DNA of 64,000 bases from Mixophyes australis. Lineage: Eukaryota > Chordata > Amphibia > Anura > Limnodynastidae. Below are positions 23,110-38,159 of this stretch, one piece after another. A model generated the notes under the pieces. It did not search any database, had not been told where the DNA came from, and was given only the letters and a program-made list of their open reading frames with translations. The position numbers and the translations under genes are program-made. Numbering within the stretch: the stretch's first letter is position 1; the number at the start of each line of letters is the position of its first letter. The stretch covers positions 131,279,199-131,343,198 of the forward strand of contig JAVHZZ010000005.1 of assembly GCA_036250195.1 (NCBI GenBank), in the 5' to 3' direction.

Positions 23110-26100
23110 AATGTTATAAATGTCATGAGAAACAAGAATTATGTAAAAGAATTGATGTAAATCATTGTTTCTAAAAGAGAAAGTGAGACAGGAATGCAAA
23201 AAAGCGTTGTTTTTGGACGGCAATGAAGAAATGACTATCTTTTGCGATTTCTCTTGCTCAGAAAGACTTAGGAAGTTGATAATTGTGGGCAATGTTAGAA
23301 ATGTCATGAGAAACAAGAATTATGTAAAAGGATTGATGTAAGTCATTGTTTCCAAGAGAAAGGGAGACAGGAGTGTAAAAAAGCCTTGTTTTTGGACGGC
23401 AATGAAGAAATGACTATCTTTTGCGATTTCTCTTGCTCAGAAAGACTTAGAAAGTTGATAATTGTGGGCGAGGTTAGAAATGTCATGAGAAACAAGAATT
23501 ATGTAAAAGGATTGATGTAAGTCATTGTTTCCAAGAGAAAGGGAGACAGGAGTATAAAAAAGCGTTGTTTTTGGACGGCAATGAAGAAATGACTATCTTT
23601 TCCGATTTCTCTTGCTCAGAGAGACTTAGAAAGTTGATAATTGTGGTCGATGTTAGAAATGTCATGAGAAACAAGAATTATGTAAAAGGATTGATGTAAG
23701 TCATTGTTTCCAAGAGAAAGGGAGACAGGAGAGTAAAAAAGCCTTGTTTTTGGACGGCAATGAAGAAATGACTGTCTTTTGCGATTTCTCTTGCTCAGAA
23801 AGACTTAGAAAGTTGATAATTGTGGGCAATGTTAGAAATGTCATGAGAAACAAGAATTATGTAAAAGGATTGATGTTAGTCATTGTTTCCAAGAGAAAGT
23901 GAGACAGGAGTGTAAAAAAGCCTTGTTTTTGGACGGCAATGAAGAAATGACTATCTTTTGCGATTTCTCTTGCTCAGAAAGACTTAGAAAGTTGATAATT
24001 GTGGGCAATGTTAGAAATGTCATGAGAAACAAGAATTATGTAAAAGGATTTATGTTAGTCATTGTTTCCAAGAGAAAGTGAGACAGGAGTGTAAAAAAGC
24101 GTTCTTTTTGGACGGCAATGAAGAAATGACTATGTTTTGCAATTTCTCCTGCTCAGAAAGACTTAGAAAGTTGATAATTGTGGGCAATGTTAGAAATGTC
24201 ATGAGAAACAAGAATTATGTAAAAGGATTGATGTAAATCATTGTTTCCATGAGAAAGTGAGACAGGAATGGATAAAAGCGTTGTTTTTGTACGGCAATGA
24301 AGAAATGACTATCTTTTGCGATTTCTCCTGCTCAGAAAGACTTACAAAGTTGATAATTGTGGGCAATGTTATAAATGTCATGAGAAACAAGAATTATGTA
24401 AAAGAATTGATGTAAATCATTGTTTCTAAGAGAAAGTGAGACAGGAATGCATAAAAGCGTTGTTTTTGGACGGCAATGAAGAAATGACTATCTTTTGCGA
24501 TTTCTTTTGCTCAGAGAGACTTAGAAAGTTGATAATTGTGGGCGATGTTAGAAATGTCATGAGAAACAAGAATTATGTAAAAGGATTGATGTTAGTCATT
24601 GTTTCCAAGAGAAAGGGAGACAGGAGTGTAAAAAAGCGTTGTTTTTGGACGGCAATGAAGAAATGACTATCTTTTGCGATTTCTCTTGCTCAGAGAGACT
24701 TAGAAAGTTGATAATTGTGGGCAATGTTATAAATGTCATGAGAAACAAGAATTATGTAAAAGGATTGATGTAAATCATTGTTTCTAAGAGAAAGTGAGAC
24801 AGGAATGCAAAAAAGCGTTGTTTTTGTACGGCAATGAAGAAATGACTATGTTTTGCGATTTCTCTTGCTCAGAAAGACTTAGAAAGTTGATAATTGTGGG
24901 CAATGTTAGAAATGTCATGAGAAACAAGAATTATGTAAAAGGATTGATGTAAGTCATTGTTTCTAAGAGAAAGGGAGACAGGAGTGTAAAAAAGTATTGT
25001 TTTTGGACGGCAATGAAGAAATGACTATCTTTTGCGATTTCTCTTGCTCAGAGAGACTTAGAAAGTTGATAATTGTGGGCAATGTTATAAATGTCATGAG
25101 AAACAAGAATTATGTAAAAGGATTGATGTAAATCATTGTTTCTAAGAGAAAGTGAGACAGGAATGCAAAAAAGCGTTGTTTTTGTACGGCAATGAAGAAA
25201 TGACTATGTTTTGCGATTTCTCTTGCTCAGAAAGACTTAGAAAGTTGATAATTGTGGGCAATGTTAGAAATGTCATGAGAAACAAGAATTATGTAAAAGG
25301 ATTGATGTAAGTCATTGTTTCCAAGAGAAAGTGAGACAGGAGTGTAAAAAAAGCCTTGTTTTTGGACGGCAATGAAGAAATGACTATCTTTTGCGATTTC
25401 TCTTGCTCAGAAAGACTTAGAAAGTTGATAATTGTGGGCAATGTTATAAATGTCATGAGAAACAAGAATTATGTAAAAGGATTGATGTAAATCATTGTTT
25501 CTAAGAGAAAGTGAGACAGGAATGCAAAAAAGCGTTGTTTTTGTACGGCAATGAAGAAATGACTATGTTTTGCGATTTCTCTTGCTCAGAAAGACTTAGA
25601 AAGTTGATAATTGTGGGCAATGTTAGAAATGTCATGAGAAACAAGAATTATGTAAAAGGATTGATGTAAGTCATTGTTTCCAAGAGAAAGGGAGACAGGA
25701 GTGTAAAAAAGCGTTGTCTTTGGACGGCAATGAAGAAATGACTATGTTTTGCGATTTCTCTTGCTCAGAAAGACTTAGAAAGTTGATAATTGTGGGCAAT
25801 GTTAGAAATGTCATGAGAAACAAGAATTATGTAAAAGGATTGATGTAAGTCATTGTTTCCAAGAGAAAGGGAGACAGGAGTGTAAAAAAGCCTTGTTTTT
25901 GGACGGCAATGAAGAAATGACTATCTTTTGCGATTTCTCTTGCTCAGAAAGACTTAGAAAGTTGATAATTGTGGGCAATGTTAGAAATGTCATGAGAAAC
26001 AAGAATTATGTAAAAGGATTGATGTTAGTCATTGTTTCCAAGAGAAAGTGAGACAGGAGTGTAAAAAAGCGTTCTTTTTGGACGGCAATGAAGAAATGAC

Positions 26101-26334
26101 TATGTTTTGCAATTTCTCCTGCTCAGAAAGACTTAGAAAGTTGATAATTGTGGGCAATGTTAGAAACGTCATGAGGAACAAGAATTATGTAAAAGGATTG
26201 ATGTAAATCATTGTTTCCATGAGAAAGTGAGACAGGAATGCAAAAAAGCGTTGTTTTTGTACGGCAATGAAGAAATGACTATCTTTTGCGATTTCTCCTG
26301 CTCAGAAAGACTTACAAAGTTGATAATTGTGGGC
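23110..26334 (+). repeat. HOR family A, 18-mer unit 8
   Basis: The order is A1-A8, an A9/A10 fusion (24544-24722), A11-A19. The fusion has the A9 start (GTTAGTC, GCGTTG) and the A10 end (CAGAGAG, TTAGAAAG). A12 has TTTCTAAGAGAAAGGG and GTATTG, and A14 ends TTAGAAAG rather than TTACAAAG. Length is 3225 bp, 18 x 179 + 3. Confidence 0.88.
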
Positions 26335-29300
26335 AATGTTATAAATGTCATGAGAAACAAGAATTATGTAAAAGAATTGATGTAAATCATTGTTTCTAAA
26401 AGAGAAAGTGAGACAGGAATGCAAAAAAGCGTTGTTTTTGGACGGCAATGAAGAAATGACTATATTTTGCGATTTCTCTTGCTCAGAAAGACTTAGGAAG
26501 TTGATAATTGATGGCAATGTTAGAAATGTCATGAGAAACAAGAATTATGTAAAAGGATTGATGTAAGTCATTGTTTCCAAGAGAAAGGGAGACAGGAGTG
26601 TAAAAAAGCCTTGTTTTTGGACGGCAATGAAGAAATGACTATCTTTTGCGATTTCTCTTGCTCAGAAAGACTTAGAAAGTTGATAATTGTGGGCGAGGTT
26701 AGAAATGTCATGAGAAACAAGAATTATGTAAAAGGATTGATGTAAGTCATTGTTTCCAAGAGAAAGGGAGACAGGAGTATAAAAAAGCGTTGTTTTTGGA
26801 CGGCAATGAAGAAATGACTATCTTTTCCGATTTCTCTTGCTCAGAGAGACTTAGAAAGTTGATAATTGTGGTCGATGTTAGAAATGTCATGAGAAACAAG
26901 AATTATGTAAAAGGATTGATGTAAGTCATTGTTTCCAAGAGAAAGGGAGACAGGAGAGTAAAAAAGCCTTGTTTTTGGACGGCAATGAAGAAATGACTGT
27001 CTTTTGCGATTTCTCTTGCTCAGAAAGACTTAGAAAGTTGATAATTGTGGGCAATGTTAGAAATGTCATGAGAAACAAGAATTATGTAAAAGGATTGATG
27101 TTAGTCATTGTTTCCAAGAGAAAGTGAGACAGGAGTGTAAAAAAGCCTTGTTTTTGGACGGCAATGAAGAAATGACTATCTTTTGCGATTTCTCTTGCTC
27201 AGAAAGACTTAGAAAGTTGATAATTGTGGGCAATGTTAGAAATGTCATGAGAAACAAGAATTATGTAAAAGGATTTATGTTAGTCATTGTTTCCAAGAGA
27301 AAGTGAGACAGGAGTGTAAAAAAGCGTTCTTTTTGGACGGCAATGAAGAAATGACTATGTTTTGCAATTTCTCCTGCTCAGAAAGACTTAGAAAGTTGAT
27401 AATTGTGGGCAATGTTAGAAATGTCATGAGAAACAAGAATTATGTAAAAGGATTGATGTAAATCATTGTTTCCATGAGAAAGTGAGACAGGAATGGATAA
27501 AAGCGTTGTTTTTGTACGGCAATGAAGAAATGACTATCTTTTGCGATTTCTCCTGCTCAGAAAGACTTACAAAGTTGATAATTGTGGGCAATGTTATAAA
27601 TGTCATGAGAAACAAGAATTATGTAAAAGAATTGATGTAAATCATTGTTTCTAAGAGAAAGTGAGACAGGAATGCATAAAAGCGTTGTTTTTGGACGGCA
27701 ATGAAGAAATGACTATCTTTTGCGATTTCTTTTGCTCAGAGAGACTTAGAAAGTTGATAATTGTGGGCGATGTTAGAAATGTCATGAGAAACAAGAATTA
27801 TGTAAAAGGATTGATGTTAGTCATTGTTTCCAAGAGAAAGGGAGACAGGAGTGTAAAAAAGCGTTGTTTTTGGACGGCAATGAAGAAATGACTATCTTTT
27901 GCGATTTCTCTTGCTCAGAAAGACTTAGGAAGTTGATAATTGTGGGCAATGTTAGAAATGTCATGAGAAACAAGAATTATGTAAAAGGATTGATGTAAGT
28001 CATTGTTTCCAAGAGAAAGGGAAACAGGAGTATAAAAAAGCCTTGTTTTTGGACGGCAATGAAGAAATGACTATCTTTTGCGATTTCTCTTGCTCAGAGA
28101 GACTTAGAAAGTTGATAATTGTGGGCAATGTTATAAATGTCATGAGAAACAAGAATTATGTAAAAGGATTGATGTAAATCATTGTTTCTAAGAGAAAGTG
28201 AGACAGGAATGCAAAAAAGCGTTGTTTTTGTACGGCAATGAAGAAATGACTATGTTTTGCGATTTCTCTTGCTCAGAAAGACTTAGAAAGTTGATAATTG
28301 TGGGCAATGTTAGAAATGTCATGAGAAACAAGAATTATGTAAAAGGATTGATGTAAGTCATTGTTTCCAAGAGAAAGGGAGACAGGAGTGTAAAAAAGCA
28401 TTGTTTTTGGACGGCAATGAAGAAATGACTATCTTTTGCGATTTCTCTTGCTCAGAGAGACTTAGAAAGTTGATAATTGTGGGCAATGTTATAAATGTCA
28501 TGAGAAACAAGAATTATGTAAAAGGATTGATGTAAATCATTGTTTCTAAGAGAAAGTGAGACAGGAATGCAAAAAAGCGTTGTTTTTGTACGGCAATGAA
28601 GAAATGACTATGTTTTGCGATTTCTCTTGCTCAGAAAGACTTAGAAAGTTGATAATTGTGGGCAATGTTAGAAATGTCATGAGAAACAAGAATTATGTAA
28701 AAGGATTGATGTAAGTCATTGTTTCCAAGAGAAAGTGAGACAGGAGTGTAAAAAAAGCCTTGTTTTTGGACGGCAATGAAGAAATGACTATCTTTTGCGA
28801 TTTCTCTTGCTCAGAAAGACTTACAAAGTTGATAATTGTGGGCAATGTTATAAATGTCATGAGAAACAAGAATTATGTAAAAGGATTGATGTAAATCATT
28901 GTTTCTAAGAGAAAGTGAGACAGGAATGCAAAAAAGCGTTGTTTTTGTACGGCAATGAAGAAATGACTATGTTTTGCGATTTCTCTTGCTCAGAAAGACT
29001 TAGAAAGTTGATAATTGTGGGCAATGTTAGAAATGTCATGAGAAACAAGAATTATGTAAAAGGATTGATGTAAGTCATTGTTTCCAAGAGAAAGGGAGAC
29101 AGGAGTGTAAAAAAGCGTTGTCTTTGGACGGCAATGAAGAAATGACTATGTTTTGCGATTTCTCTTGCTCAGAAAGACTTAGAAAGTTGATAATTGTGGG
29201 CAATGTTAGAAATGTCATGAGAAACAAGAATTATGTAAAAGGATTGATGTAAGTCATTGTTTCCAAGAGAAAGGGAGACAGGAGTGTAAAAAAGCCTTGT

Positions 29301-29738
29301 TTTTGGACGGCAATGAAGAAATGACTATCTTTTGCGATTTCTCTTGCTCAGAAAGACTTAGAAAGTTGATAATTGTGGGCAATGTTAGAAATGTCATGAG
29401 AAACAAGAATTATGTAAAAGGATTGATGTTAGTCATTGTTTCCAAGAGAAAGTGAGACAGGAGTGTAAAAAAGCGTTCTTTTTGGACGGCAATGAAGAAA
29501 TGACTATGTTTTGCAATTTCTCCTGCTCAGAAAGACTTAGAAAGTTGATAATTGTGGGCAATGTTAGAAACGTCATGAGGAACAAGAATTATGTAAAAGG
29601 ATTGATGTAAATCATTGTTTCCATGAGAAAGTGAGACAGGAATGCAAAAAAGCGTTGTTTTTGTACGGCAATGAAGAAATGACTATCTTTTGCGATTTCT
29701 CCTGCTCAGAAAGACTTACAAAGTTGATAATTGTGGGC
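26335..29738 (+). repeat. HOR family A, intact 19-mer unit 9 (3404 bp)
   Basis: This is a canonical A1-A19 unit. A1 carries two private changes: ACTATATTTTG near 26464, and ATTGATGGC at 26511-26512 instead of ATTGTGGGC. The second is shared with unit 10. Confidence 0.92.
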
Positions 29739-32700
29739 AATGTTATAAATGTCATGAGAAACAAGAATTATGTAAAAGAATTGATGTAAATCATTGTTTC
29801 TAAAAGAGAAAGTGAGACAGGAATGCAAAAAAGCGTTGTTTTTGGACGGCAATGAAGAAATGACTATCTTTTGCGATTTCTCTTGCTCAGAAAGACTTAG
29901 GAAGTTGATAATTGATGGCAATGTTAGAAATGTCATGAGAAACAAGAATTATGTAAAAGGATTGATGTAAGTCATTGTTTCCAAGAGAAAGGGAGACAGG
30001 AGTGTAAAAAAGCCTTGTTTTTGGACGGCAATGAAGAAATGACTATCTTTTGCGATTTCTCTTGCTCAGAAAGACTTAGAAAGTTGATAATTGTGGGCGA
30101 GGTTAGAAATGTCATGAGAAACAAGAATTATGTAAAAGGATTGATGTAAGTCATTGTTTCCAAGAGAAAGGGAGACAGGAGTATAAAAAAGCGTTGTTTT
30201 TGGACGGCAATGAAGAAATGACTATCTTTTCCGATTTCTCTTGCTCAGAGAGACTTAGAAAGTTGATAATTGTGGTCGATGTTAGAAATGTCATGAGAAA
30301 CAAGAATTATGTAAAAGGATTGATGTAAGTCATTGTTTCCAAGAGAAAGGGAGACAGGAGAGTAAAAAAGCCTTGTTTTTGGACGGCAATGAAGAAATGA
30401 CTGTCTTTTGCGATTTCTCTTGCTCAGAAAGACTTAGAAAGTTGATAATTGTGGGCAATGTTAGAAATGTCATGAGAAACAAGAATTATGTAAAAGGATT
30501 GATGTTAGTCATTGTTTCCAAGAGAAAGTGAGACAGGAGTGTAAAAAAGCCTTGTTTTTGGACGGCAATGAAGAAATGACTATCTTTTGCGATTTCTCTT
30601 GCTCAGAAAGACTTAGAAAGTTGATAATTGTGGGCAATGTTAGAAATGTCATGAGAAACAAGAATTATGTAAAAGGATTTATGTTAGTCATTGTTTCCAA
30701 GAGAAAGTGAGACAGGAGTGTAAAAAAGCGTTCTTTTTGGACGGCAATGAAGAAATGACTATGTTTTGCAATTTCTCCTGCTCAGAAAGACTTAGAAAGT
30801 TGATAATTGTGGGCAATGTTAGAAATGTCATGAGAAACAAGAATTATGTAAAAGGATTGATGTAAATCATTGTTTCCATGAGAAAGTGAGACAGGAATGG
30901 ATAAAAGCGTTGTTTTTGTACGGCAATGAAGAAATGACTATCTTTTGCGATTTCTCCTGCTCAGAAAGACTTACAAAGTTGATAATTGTGGGCAATGTTA
31001 TAAATGTCATGAGAAACAAGAATTATGTAAAAGAATTGATGTAAATCATTGTTTCTAAGAGAAAGTGAGACAGGAATGCATAAAAGCGTTGTTTTTGGAC
31101 GGCAATGAAGAAATGACTATCTTTTGCGATTTCTTTTGCTCAGAGAGACTTAGAAAGTTGATAATTGTGGGCGATGTTAGAAATGTCATGAGAAACAAGA
31201 ATTATGTAAAAGGATTGATGTTAGTCATTGTTTCCAAGAGAAAGGGAGACAGGAGTGTAAAAAAGCGTTGTTTTTGGACGGCAATGAAGAAATGACTATC
31301 TTTTGCGATTTCTCTTGCTCAGAAAGACTTAGGAAGTTGATAATTGTGGGCAATGTTAGAAATGTCATGAGAAACAAGAATTATGTAAAAGGATTGATGT
31401 AAGTCATTGTTTCCAAGAGAAAGGGAAACAGGAGTATAAAAAAGCCTTGTTTTTGGACGGCAATGAAGAAATGACTATCTTTTGCGATTTCTCTTGCTCA
31501 GAGAGACTTAGAAAGTTGATAATTGTGGGCAATGTTATAAATGTCATGAGAAACAAGAATTATGTAAAAGGATTGATGTAAATCATTGTTTCTAAGAGAA
31601 AGTGAGACAGGAATGCAAAAAAGCGTTGTTTTTGTACGGCAATGAAGAAATGACTATGTTTTGCGATTTCTCTTGCTCAGAAAGACTTAGAAAGTTGATA
31701 ATTGTGGGCAATGTTAGAAATGTCATGAGAAACAAGAATTATGTAAAAGGATTGATGTAAGTCATTGTTTCCAAGAGAAAGGGAGACAGGAGTGTAAAAA
31801 AGCATTGTTTTTGGACGGCAATGAAGAAATGACTATCTTTTGCGATTTCTCTTGCTCAGAGAGACTTAGAAAGTTGATAATTGTGGGCAATGTTATAAAT
31901 GTCATGAGAAACAAGAATTATGTAAAAGGATTGATGTAAATCATTGTTTCTAAGAGAAAGTGAGACAGGAATGCAAAAAAGCGTTGTTTTTGTACGGCAA
32001 TGAAGAAATGACTATGTTTTGCGATTTCTCTTGCTCAGAAAGACTTAGAAAGTTGATAATTGTGGGCAATGTTAGAAATGTCATGAGAAACAAGAATTAT
32101 GTAAAAGGATTGATGTAAGTCATTGTTTCCAAGAGAAAGTGAGACAGGAGTGTAAAAAAAGCCTTGTTTTTGGACGGCAATGAAGAAATGACTATCTTTT
32201 GCGATTTCTCTTGCTCAGAAAGACTTACAAAGTTGATAATTGTGGGCAATGTTATAAATGTCATGAGAAACAAGAATTATGTAAAAGGATTGATGTAAAT
32301 CATTGTTTCTAAGAGAAAGTGAGACAGGAATGCAAAAAAGCGTTGTTTTTGTACGGCAATGAAGAAATGACTATGTTTTGCGATTTCTCTTGCTCAGAAA
32401 GACTTAGAAAGTTGATAATTGTGGGCAATGTTAGAAATGTCATGAGAAACAAGAATTATGTAAAAGGATTGATGTAAGTCATTGTTTCCAAGAGAAAGGG
32501 AGACAGGAGTGTAAAAAAGCGTTGTCTTTGGACGGCAATGAAGAAATGACTATGTTTTGCGATTTCTCTTGCTCAGAAAGACTTAGAAAGTTGATAATTG
32601 TGGGCAATGTTAGAAATGTCATGAGAAACAAGAATTATGTAAAAGGATTGATGTAAGTCATTGTTTCCAAGAGAAAGGGAGACAGGAGTGTAAAAAAGCC

Positions 32701-33142
32701 TTGTTTTTGGACGGCAATGAAGAAATGACTATCTTTTGCGATTTCTCTTGCTCAGAAAGACTTAGAAAGTTGATAATTGTGGGCAATGTTAGAAATGTCA
32801 TGAGAAACAAGAATTATGTAAAAGGATTGATGTTAGTCATTGTTTCCAAGAGAAAGTGAGACAGGAGTGTAAAAAAGCGTTCTTTTTGGACGGCAATGAA
32901 GAAATGACTATGTTTTGCAATTTCTCCTGCTCAGAAAGACTTAGAAAGTTGATAATTGTGGGCAATGTTAGAAACGTCATGAGGAACAAGAATTATGTAA
33001 AAGGATTGATGTAAATCATTGTTTCCATGAGAAAGTGAGACAGGAATGCAAAAAAGCGTTGTTTTTGTACGGCAATGAAGAAATGACTATCTTTTGCGAT
33101 TTCTCCTGCTCAGAAAGACTTACAAAGTTGATAATTGTGGGC
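29739..33142 (+). repeat. HOR family A, intact 19-mer unit 10 (3404 bp)
   Basis: This is a canonical A1-A19 unit. A1 has the same ATTGATGGC double change (29915-29916), exactly 3404 bp after that of unit 9, showing direct tandem duplication of whole HOR units. It lacks the ACTATA change of unit 9, so that arose after the duplication or was lost here. Confidence 0.92.
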
Positions 33143-35113
33143 AATGTTATAAATGTCATGAGAAACAAGAATTATGTAAAAGAATTGATGTAAATCATTG
33201 TTTCTAAAAGAGAAAGTGAGACAGGAATGCAAAAAAGCGTTGTTTTTGGACGGCAATGAAGAAATGACTATCTTTTGCGATTTCTCTTGCTCAGAAAGAC
33301 TTAGGAAGTTGATAATTGTGGGCAATGTTAGAAATGTCATGAGAAACAAGAATTATGTAAAAGGATTGATGTAAGTCATTGTTTCCAAGAGAAAGGGAGA
33401 CAGGAGTGTAAAAAAGCCTTGTTTTTGGACGGCAATGAAGAAATGACTATCTTTTCCGATTTCTCTTGCTCAGAGAGACTTAGAAAGTTGATAATTGTGG
33501 TCGATGTTAGAAATGTCATGAGAAACAAGAATTATGTAAAAGGATTGATGTAAGTCATTGTTTCCAAGAGAAAGGGAGACAGGAGAGTAAAAAAGCCTTG
33601 TTTTTGGACGGCAATGAAGAAATGACTGTCTTTTGCGATTTCTCTTGCTCAGAAAGACTTAGAAAGTTGATAATTGTGGGCAATGTTAGAAATGTCATGA
33701 GAAACAAGAATTATGTAAAAGGATTGATGTTAGTCATTGTTTCCAAGAGAAAGTGAGACAGGAGTGTAAAAAAGCCTTGTTTTTGGACGGCAATGAAGAA
33801 ATGACTATCTTTTGCGATTTCTCTTGCTCAGAAAGACTTAGAAAGTTGCTAATTGTGGGCAATGTTAGAAATGTCATGAGAAACAAGAATTATGTAAAAG
33901 GATTTATGTTAGTCATTGTTTCCAAGAGAAAGTGAGACAGGAGTGTAAAAAAGCGTTCTTTTTGGACGGCAATGAAGAAATGACTATGTTTTGCAATTTC
34001 TCCTGCTCAGAAAGACTTAGAAAGTTGATAATTGTGGGCAATGTTAGAAATGTCATGAGAAACAAGAATTATGTAAAAGGATTGATGTAAATCATTGTTT
34101 CCATGAGAAAGTGAGACAGGAATGGATAAAAGCGTTGTTTTTGTACGGCAATGAAGAAATGACTATCTTTTGCGATTTCTCCTGCTCAGAAAGACTTACA
34201 AAGTTGATAATTGTGGGCAATGTTATAAATGTCATGAGAAACAAGAATTATGTAAAAGAATTGATGTAAATCATTGTTTCTAAGAGAAAGTGAGACAGGA
34301 ATGCATAAAAGCGTTGTTTTTGGACGGCAATGAAGAAATGACTATCTTTTGCGATTTCTTTTGCTCAGAGAGACTTAGAAAGTTGATAATTGTGGGCGAT
34401 GTTAGAAATGTCATGAGAAACAAGAATTATGTAAAAGGATTGATGTTAGTCATTGTTTCCAAGAGAAAGGGAGACAGGAGTGTAAAAAAGCGTTGTTTTT
34501 GGACGGCAATGAAGAAATGACTATCTTTTGCGATTTCTCTTGCTCAGAAAGACTTAGAAAGTTGATAATTGTGGGCAATGTTAGAAATGTCATGAGAAAC
34601 AAGAATTATGTAAAAGGATTGATGTAAGTCATTGTTTCCAAGAGAAAGGGAGACAGGAGTGTAAAAAAGCCTTGTTTTTGGACGGCAATGAAGAAATGAC
34701 TATCTTTTGCGATTTCTCTTGCTCAGAAAGACTTAGAAAGTTGATAATTGTGGGCAATGTTAGAAATGTCATGAGAAACAAGAATTATGTAAAAGGATTG
34801 ATGTTAGTCATTGTTTCCAAGAGAAAGTGAGACAGGAGTGTAAAAAAGCGTTCTTTTTGGATGGCAATGAAGAAATGACTATGTTTTGCAATTTCTCCTG
34901 CTCAGAAAGACTTAGAAAGTTGATAATTGTGGGCAATGTTAGAAACGTCATGAGGAACAAGAATTATGTAAAAGGATTGATGTAAATCATTGTTTCCATG
35001 AGAAAGTGAGACAGGAATGCAAAAAAGCGTTGTTTTTGTACGGCAATGAAGAAATGACTATCTTTTGCGATTTCTCCTGCTCAGAAAGACTTACAAAGTT
35101 GATAATTGTGGGC
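33143..35113 (+). repeat. HOR family A, deleted 11-mer unit 11
   Basis: The order is A1, A2/A3 fusion (33324-33502), A4-A8, A9/A16 junction (34398), A17-A19. The fusion starts as A2 (GGAGTGT, GCCTTG) and ends as A3 (TTTTCCGATT, GGTCGATG). A5 has GTTGCTAATT near 33846 and A18 has GGATGG at 34862. Length is 1971 bp, 11 x 179 + 2. Confidence 0.88.
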
Positions 35114-38100
35114 AATGTTATAAATGTCATGAGAAACAAGAATTATGTAAAAGAATTGATGTAAATCATTGTTTCTAAAAGAGAAAGTGAGACAGGAATG
35201 CAAAAAAGCGTTGTTTTTGGACGGCAATGAAGAAATGACTATCTTTTGCGATTTCTCTTGCTCAGAAAGACTTAGGAAGTTGATAATTGTGGGCAATGTT
35301 AGAAATGTCATGAGAAACAAGAATTATGTAAAAGGATTGATGTAAGTCATTGTTTCCAAGAGAAAGGGAGACAGGAGTGTAAAAAAGCCTTGTTTTTGGA
35401 CGGCAATGAAGAAATGACTATCTTTTGCGATTTCTCTTGCTCAGAAAGACTTAGAAAGTTGATAATTGTGGGCGAGGTTAGAAATGTCATGAGAAACAAG
35501 AATTATGTAAAAGGATTGATGTAAGTCATTGTTTCCAAGAGAAAGGGAGACAGGAGTATAAAAAAGCGTTGTTTTTGGACGGCAATGAAGAAATGACTAT
35601 CTTTTCCGATTTCTCTTGCTCAGAGAGACTTAGAAAGTTGATAATTGTGGTCGATGTTAGAAATGTCATGAGAAACAAGAATTATGTAAAAGGATTGATG
35701 TAAGTCATTGTTTCCAAGAGAAAGGGAGACAGGAGAGTAAAAAAGCCTTGTTTTTGGACGGCAATGAAGAAATGACTGTCTTTTGCGATTTCTCTTGCTC
35801 AGAAAGACTTAGAAAGTTGATAATTGTGGGCAATGTTAGAAATGTCATGAGAAACAAGAATTATGTAAAAGGATTGATGTTAGTCATTGTTTCCAAGAGA
35901 AAGTGAGACAGGAGTGTAAAAAAGCCTTGTTTTTGGACGGCAATGAAGAAATGACTATCTTTTGCGATTTCTCTTGCTCAGAAAGACTTAGAAAGTTGAT
36001 AATTGTGGGCAATGTTAGAAATGTCATGAGAAACAAGAATTATGTAAAAGGATTTATGTTAGTCATTGTTTCCAAGAGAAAGTGAGACAGGAGTGTAAAA
36101 AAGCGTTCTTTTTGGACGGCAATGAAGAAATGACTATGTTTTGCAATTTCTCCTGCTCAGAAAGACTTAGAAAGTTGATAATTGTGGGCAATGTTAGAAA
36201 TGTCATGAGAAACAAGAATTATGTAAAAGGATTGATGTAAATCATTGTTTCCATGAGAAAGTGAGACAGGAATGGATAAAAGCGTTGTTTTTGTACGGCA
36301 ATGAAGAAATGACTATCTTTTGCGATTTCTCCTGCTCAGAAAGACTTACAAAGTTGATAATTGTGGGCAATGTTATAAATGTCATGAGAAACAAGAATTA
36401 TGTAAAAGAATTGATGTAAATCATTGTTTCTAAGAGAAAGTGAGACAGGAATGCATAAAAGCGTTGTTTTTGGACGGCAATGAAGAAATGACTATCTTTT
36501 GCGATTTCTTTTGCTCAGAGAGACTTAGAAAGTTGATAATTGTGGGCGATGTTAGAAATGTCATGAGAAACAAGAATTATGTAAAAGGATTGATGTTAGT
36601 CATTGTTTCCAAGAGAAAGGGAGACAGGAGTGTAAAAAAGCGTTGTTTTTGGACGGCAATGAAGAAATGACTATCTTTTGCGATTTCTCTTGCTCAGAAA
36701 GACTTAGGAAGTTGATAATTGTGGGCAATGTTAGAAATGTCATGAGAAACAAGAATTATGTAAAAGGATTGATGTAAGTCATTGTTTCCAAGAGAAAGGG
36801 AAACAGGAGTATAAAAAAGCCTTGTTTTTGGACGGCAATGAAGAAATGACTATCTTTTGCGATTTCTCTTGCTCAGAGAGACTTAGAAAGTTGATAATTG
36901 TGGGCAATGTTATAAATGTCATGAGAAACAAGAATTATGTAAAAGGATTGATGTAAATCATTGTTTCTAAGAGAAAGTGAGACAGGAATGCAAAAAAGCG
37001 TTGTTTTTGTACGGCAATGAAGAAATGACTATGTTTTGCGATTTCTCTTGCTCAGAAAGACTTAGAAAGTTGATAATTGTGGGCAATGTTAGAAATGTCA
37101 TGAGAAACAAGAATTATGTAAAAGGATTGATGTAAGTCATTGTTTCCAAGAGAAAGGGAGACAGGAGTGTAAAAAAGCATTGTTTTTGGACGGCAATGAA
37201 GAAATGACTATCTTTTGCGATTTCTCTTGCTCAGAGAGACTTAGAAAGTTGATAATTGTGGGCAATGTTATAAATGTCATGAGAAACAAGAATTATGTAA
37301 AAGGATTGATGTAAATCATTGTTTCTAAGAGAAAGTGAGACAGGAATGCAAAAAAGCGTTGTTTTTGTACGGCAATGAAGAAATGACTATGTTTTGCGAT
37401 TTCTCTTGCTCAGAAAGACTTAGAAAGTTGATAATTGTGGGCAATGTTAGAAATGTCATGAGAAACAAGAATTATGTAAAAGGATTGATGTAAGTCATTG
37501 TTTCCAAGAGAAAGTGAGACAGGAGTGTAAAAAAAGCCTTGTTTTTGGACGGCAATGAAGAAATGACTATCTTTTGCGATTTCTCTTGCTCAGAAAGACT
37601 TACAAAGTTGATAATTGTGGGCAATGTTATAAATGTCATGAGAAACAAGAATTATGTAAAAGGATTGATGTAAATCATTGTTTCTAAGAGAAAGTGAGAC
37701 AGGAATGCAAAAAAGCGTTGTTTTTGTACGGCAATGAAGAAATGACTATGTTTTGCGATTTCTCTTGCTCAGAAAGACTTAGAAAGTTGATAATTGTGGG
37801 CAATGTTAGAAATGTCATGAGAAACAAGAATTATGTAAAAGGATTGATGTAAGTCATTGTTTCCAAGAGAAAGGGAGACAGGAGTGTAAAAAAGCGTTGT
37901 CTTTGGACGGCAATGAAGAAATGACTATGTTTTGCGATTTCTCTTGCTCAGAAAGACTTAGAAAGTTGATAATTGTGGGCAATGTTAGAAATGTCATGAG
38001 AAACAAGAATTATGTAAAAGGATTGATGTAAGTCATTGTTTCCAAGAGAAAGGGAGACAGGAGTGTAAAAAAGCCTTGTTTTTGGACGGCAATGAAGAAA

Positions 38101-38159
38101 TGACTATCTTTTGCGATTTCTCTTGCTCAGAAAGACTTAGAAAGTTGATAATTGTGGGC
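35114..38159 (+). repeat. HOR family A, last unit 12 (A1-A17)
   Basis: A1-A17 are in canonical order with both insertions. The unit then breaks: what should be A18 (38160) begins with GTTAGTC but continues as an A13-like monomer. This is the last regular family A unit in the window. Confidence 0.9.
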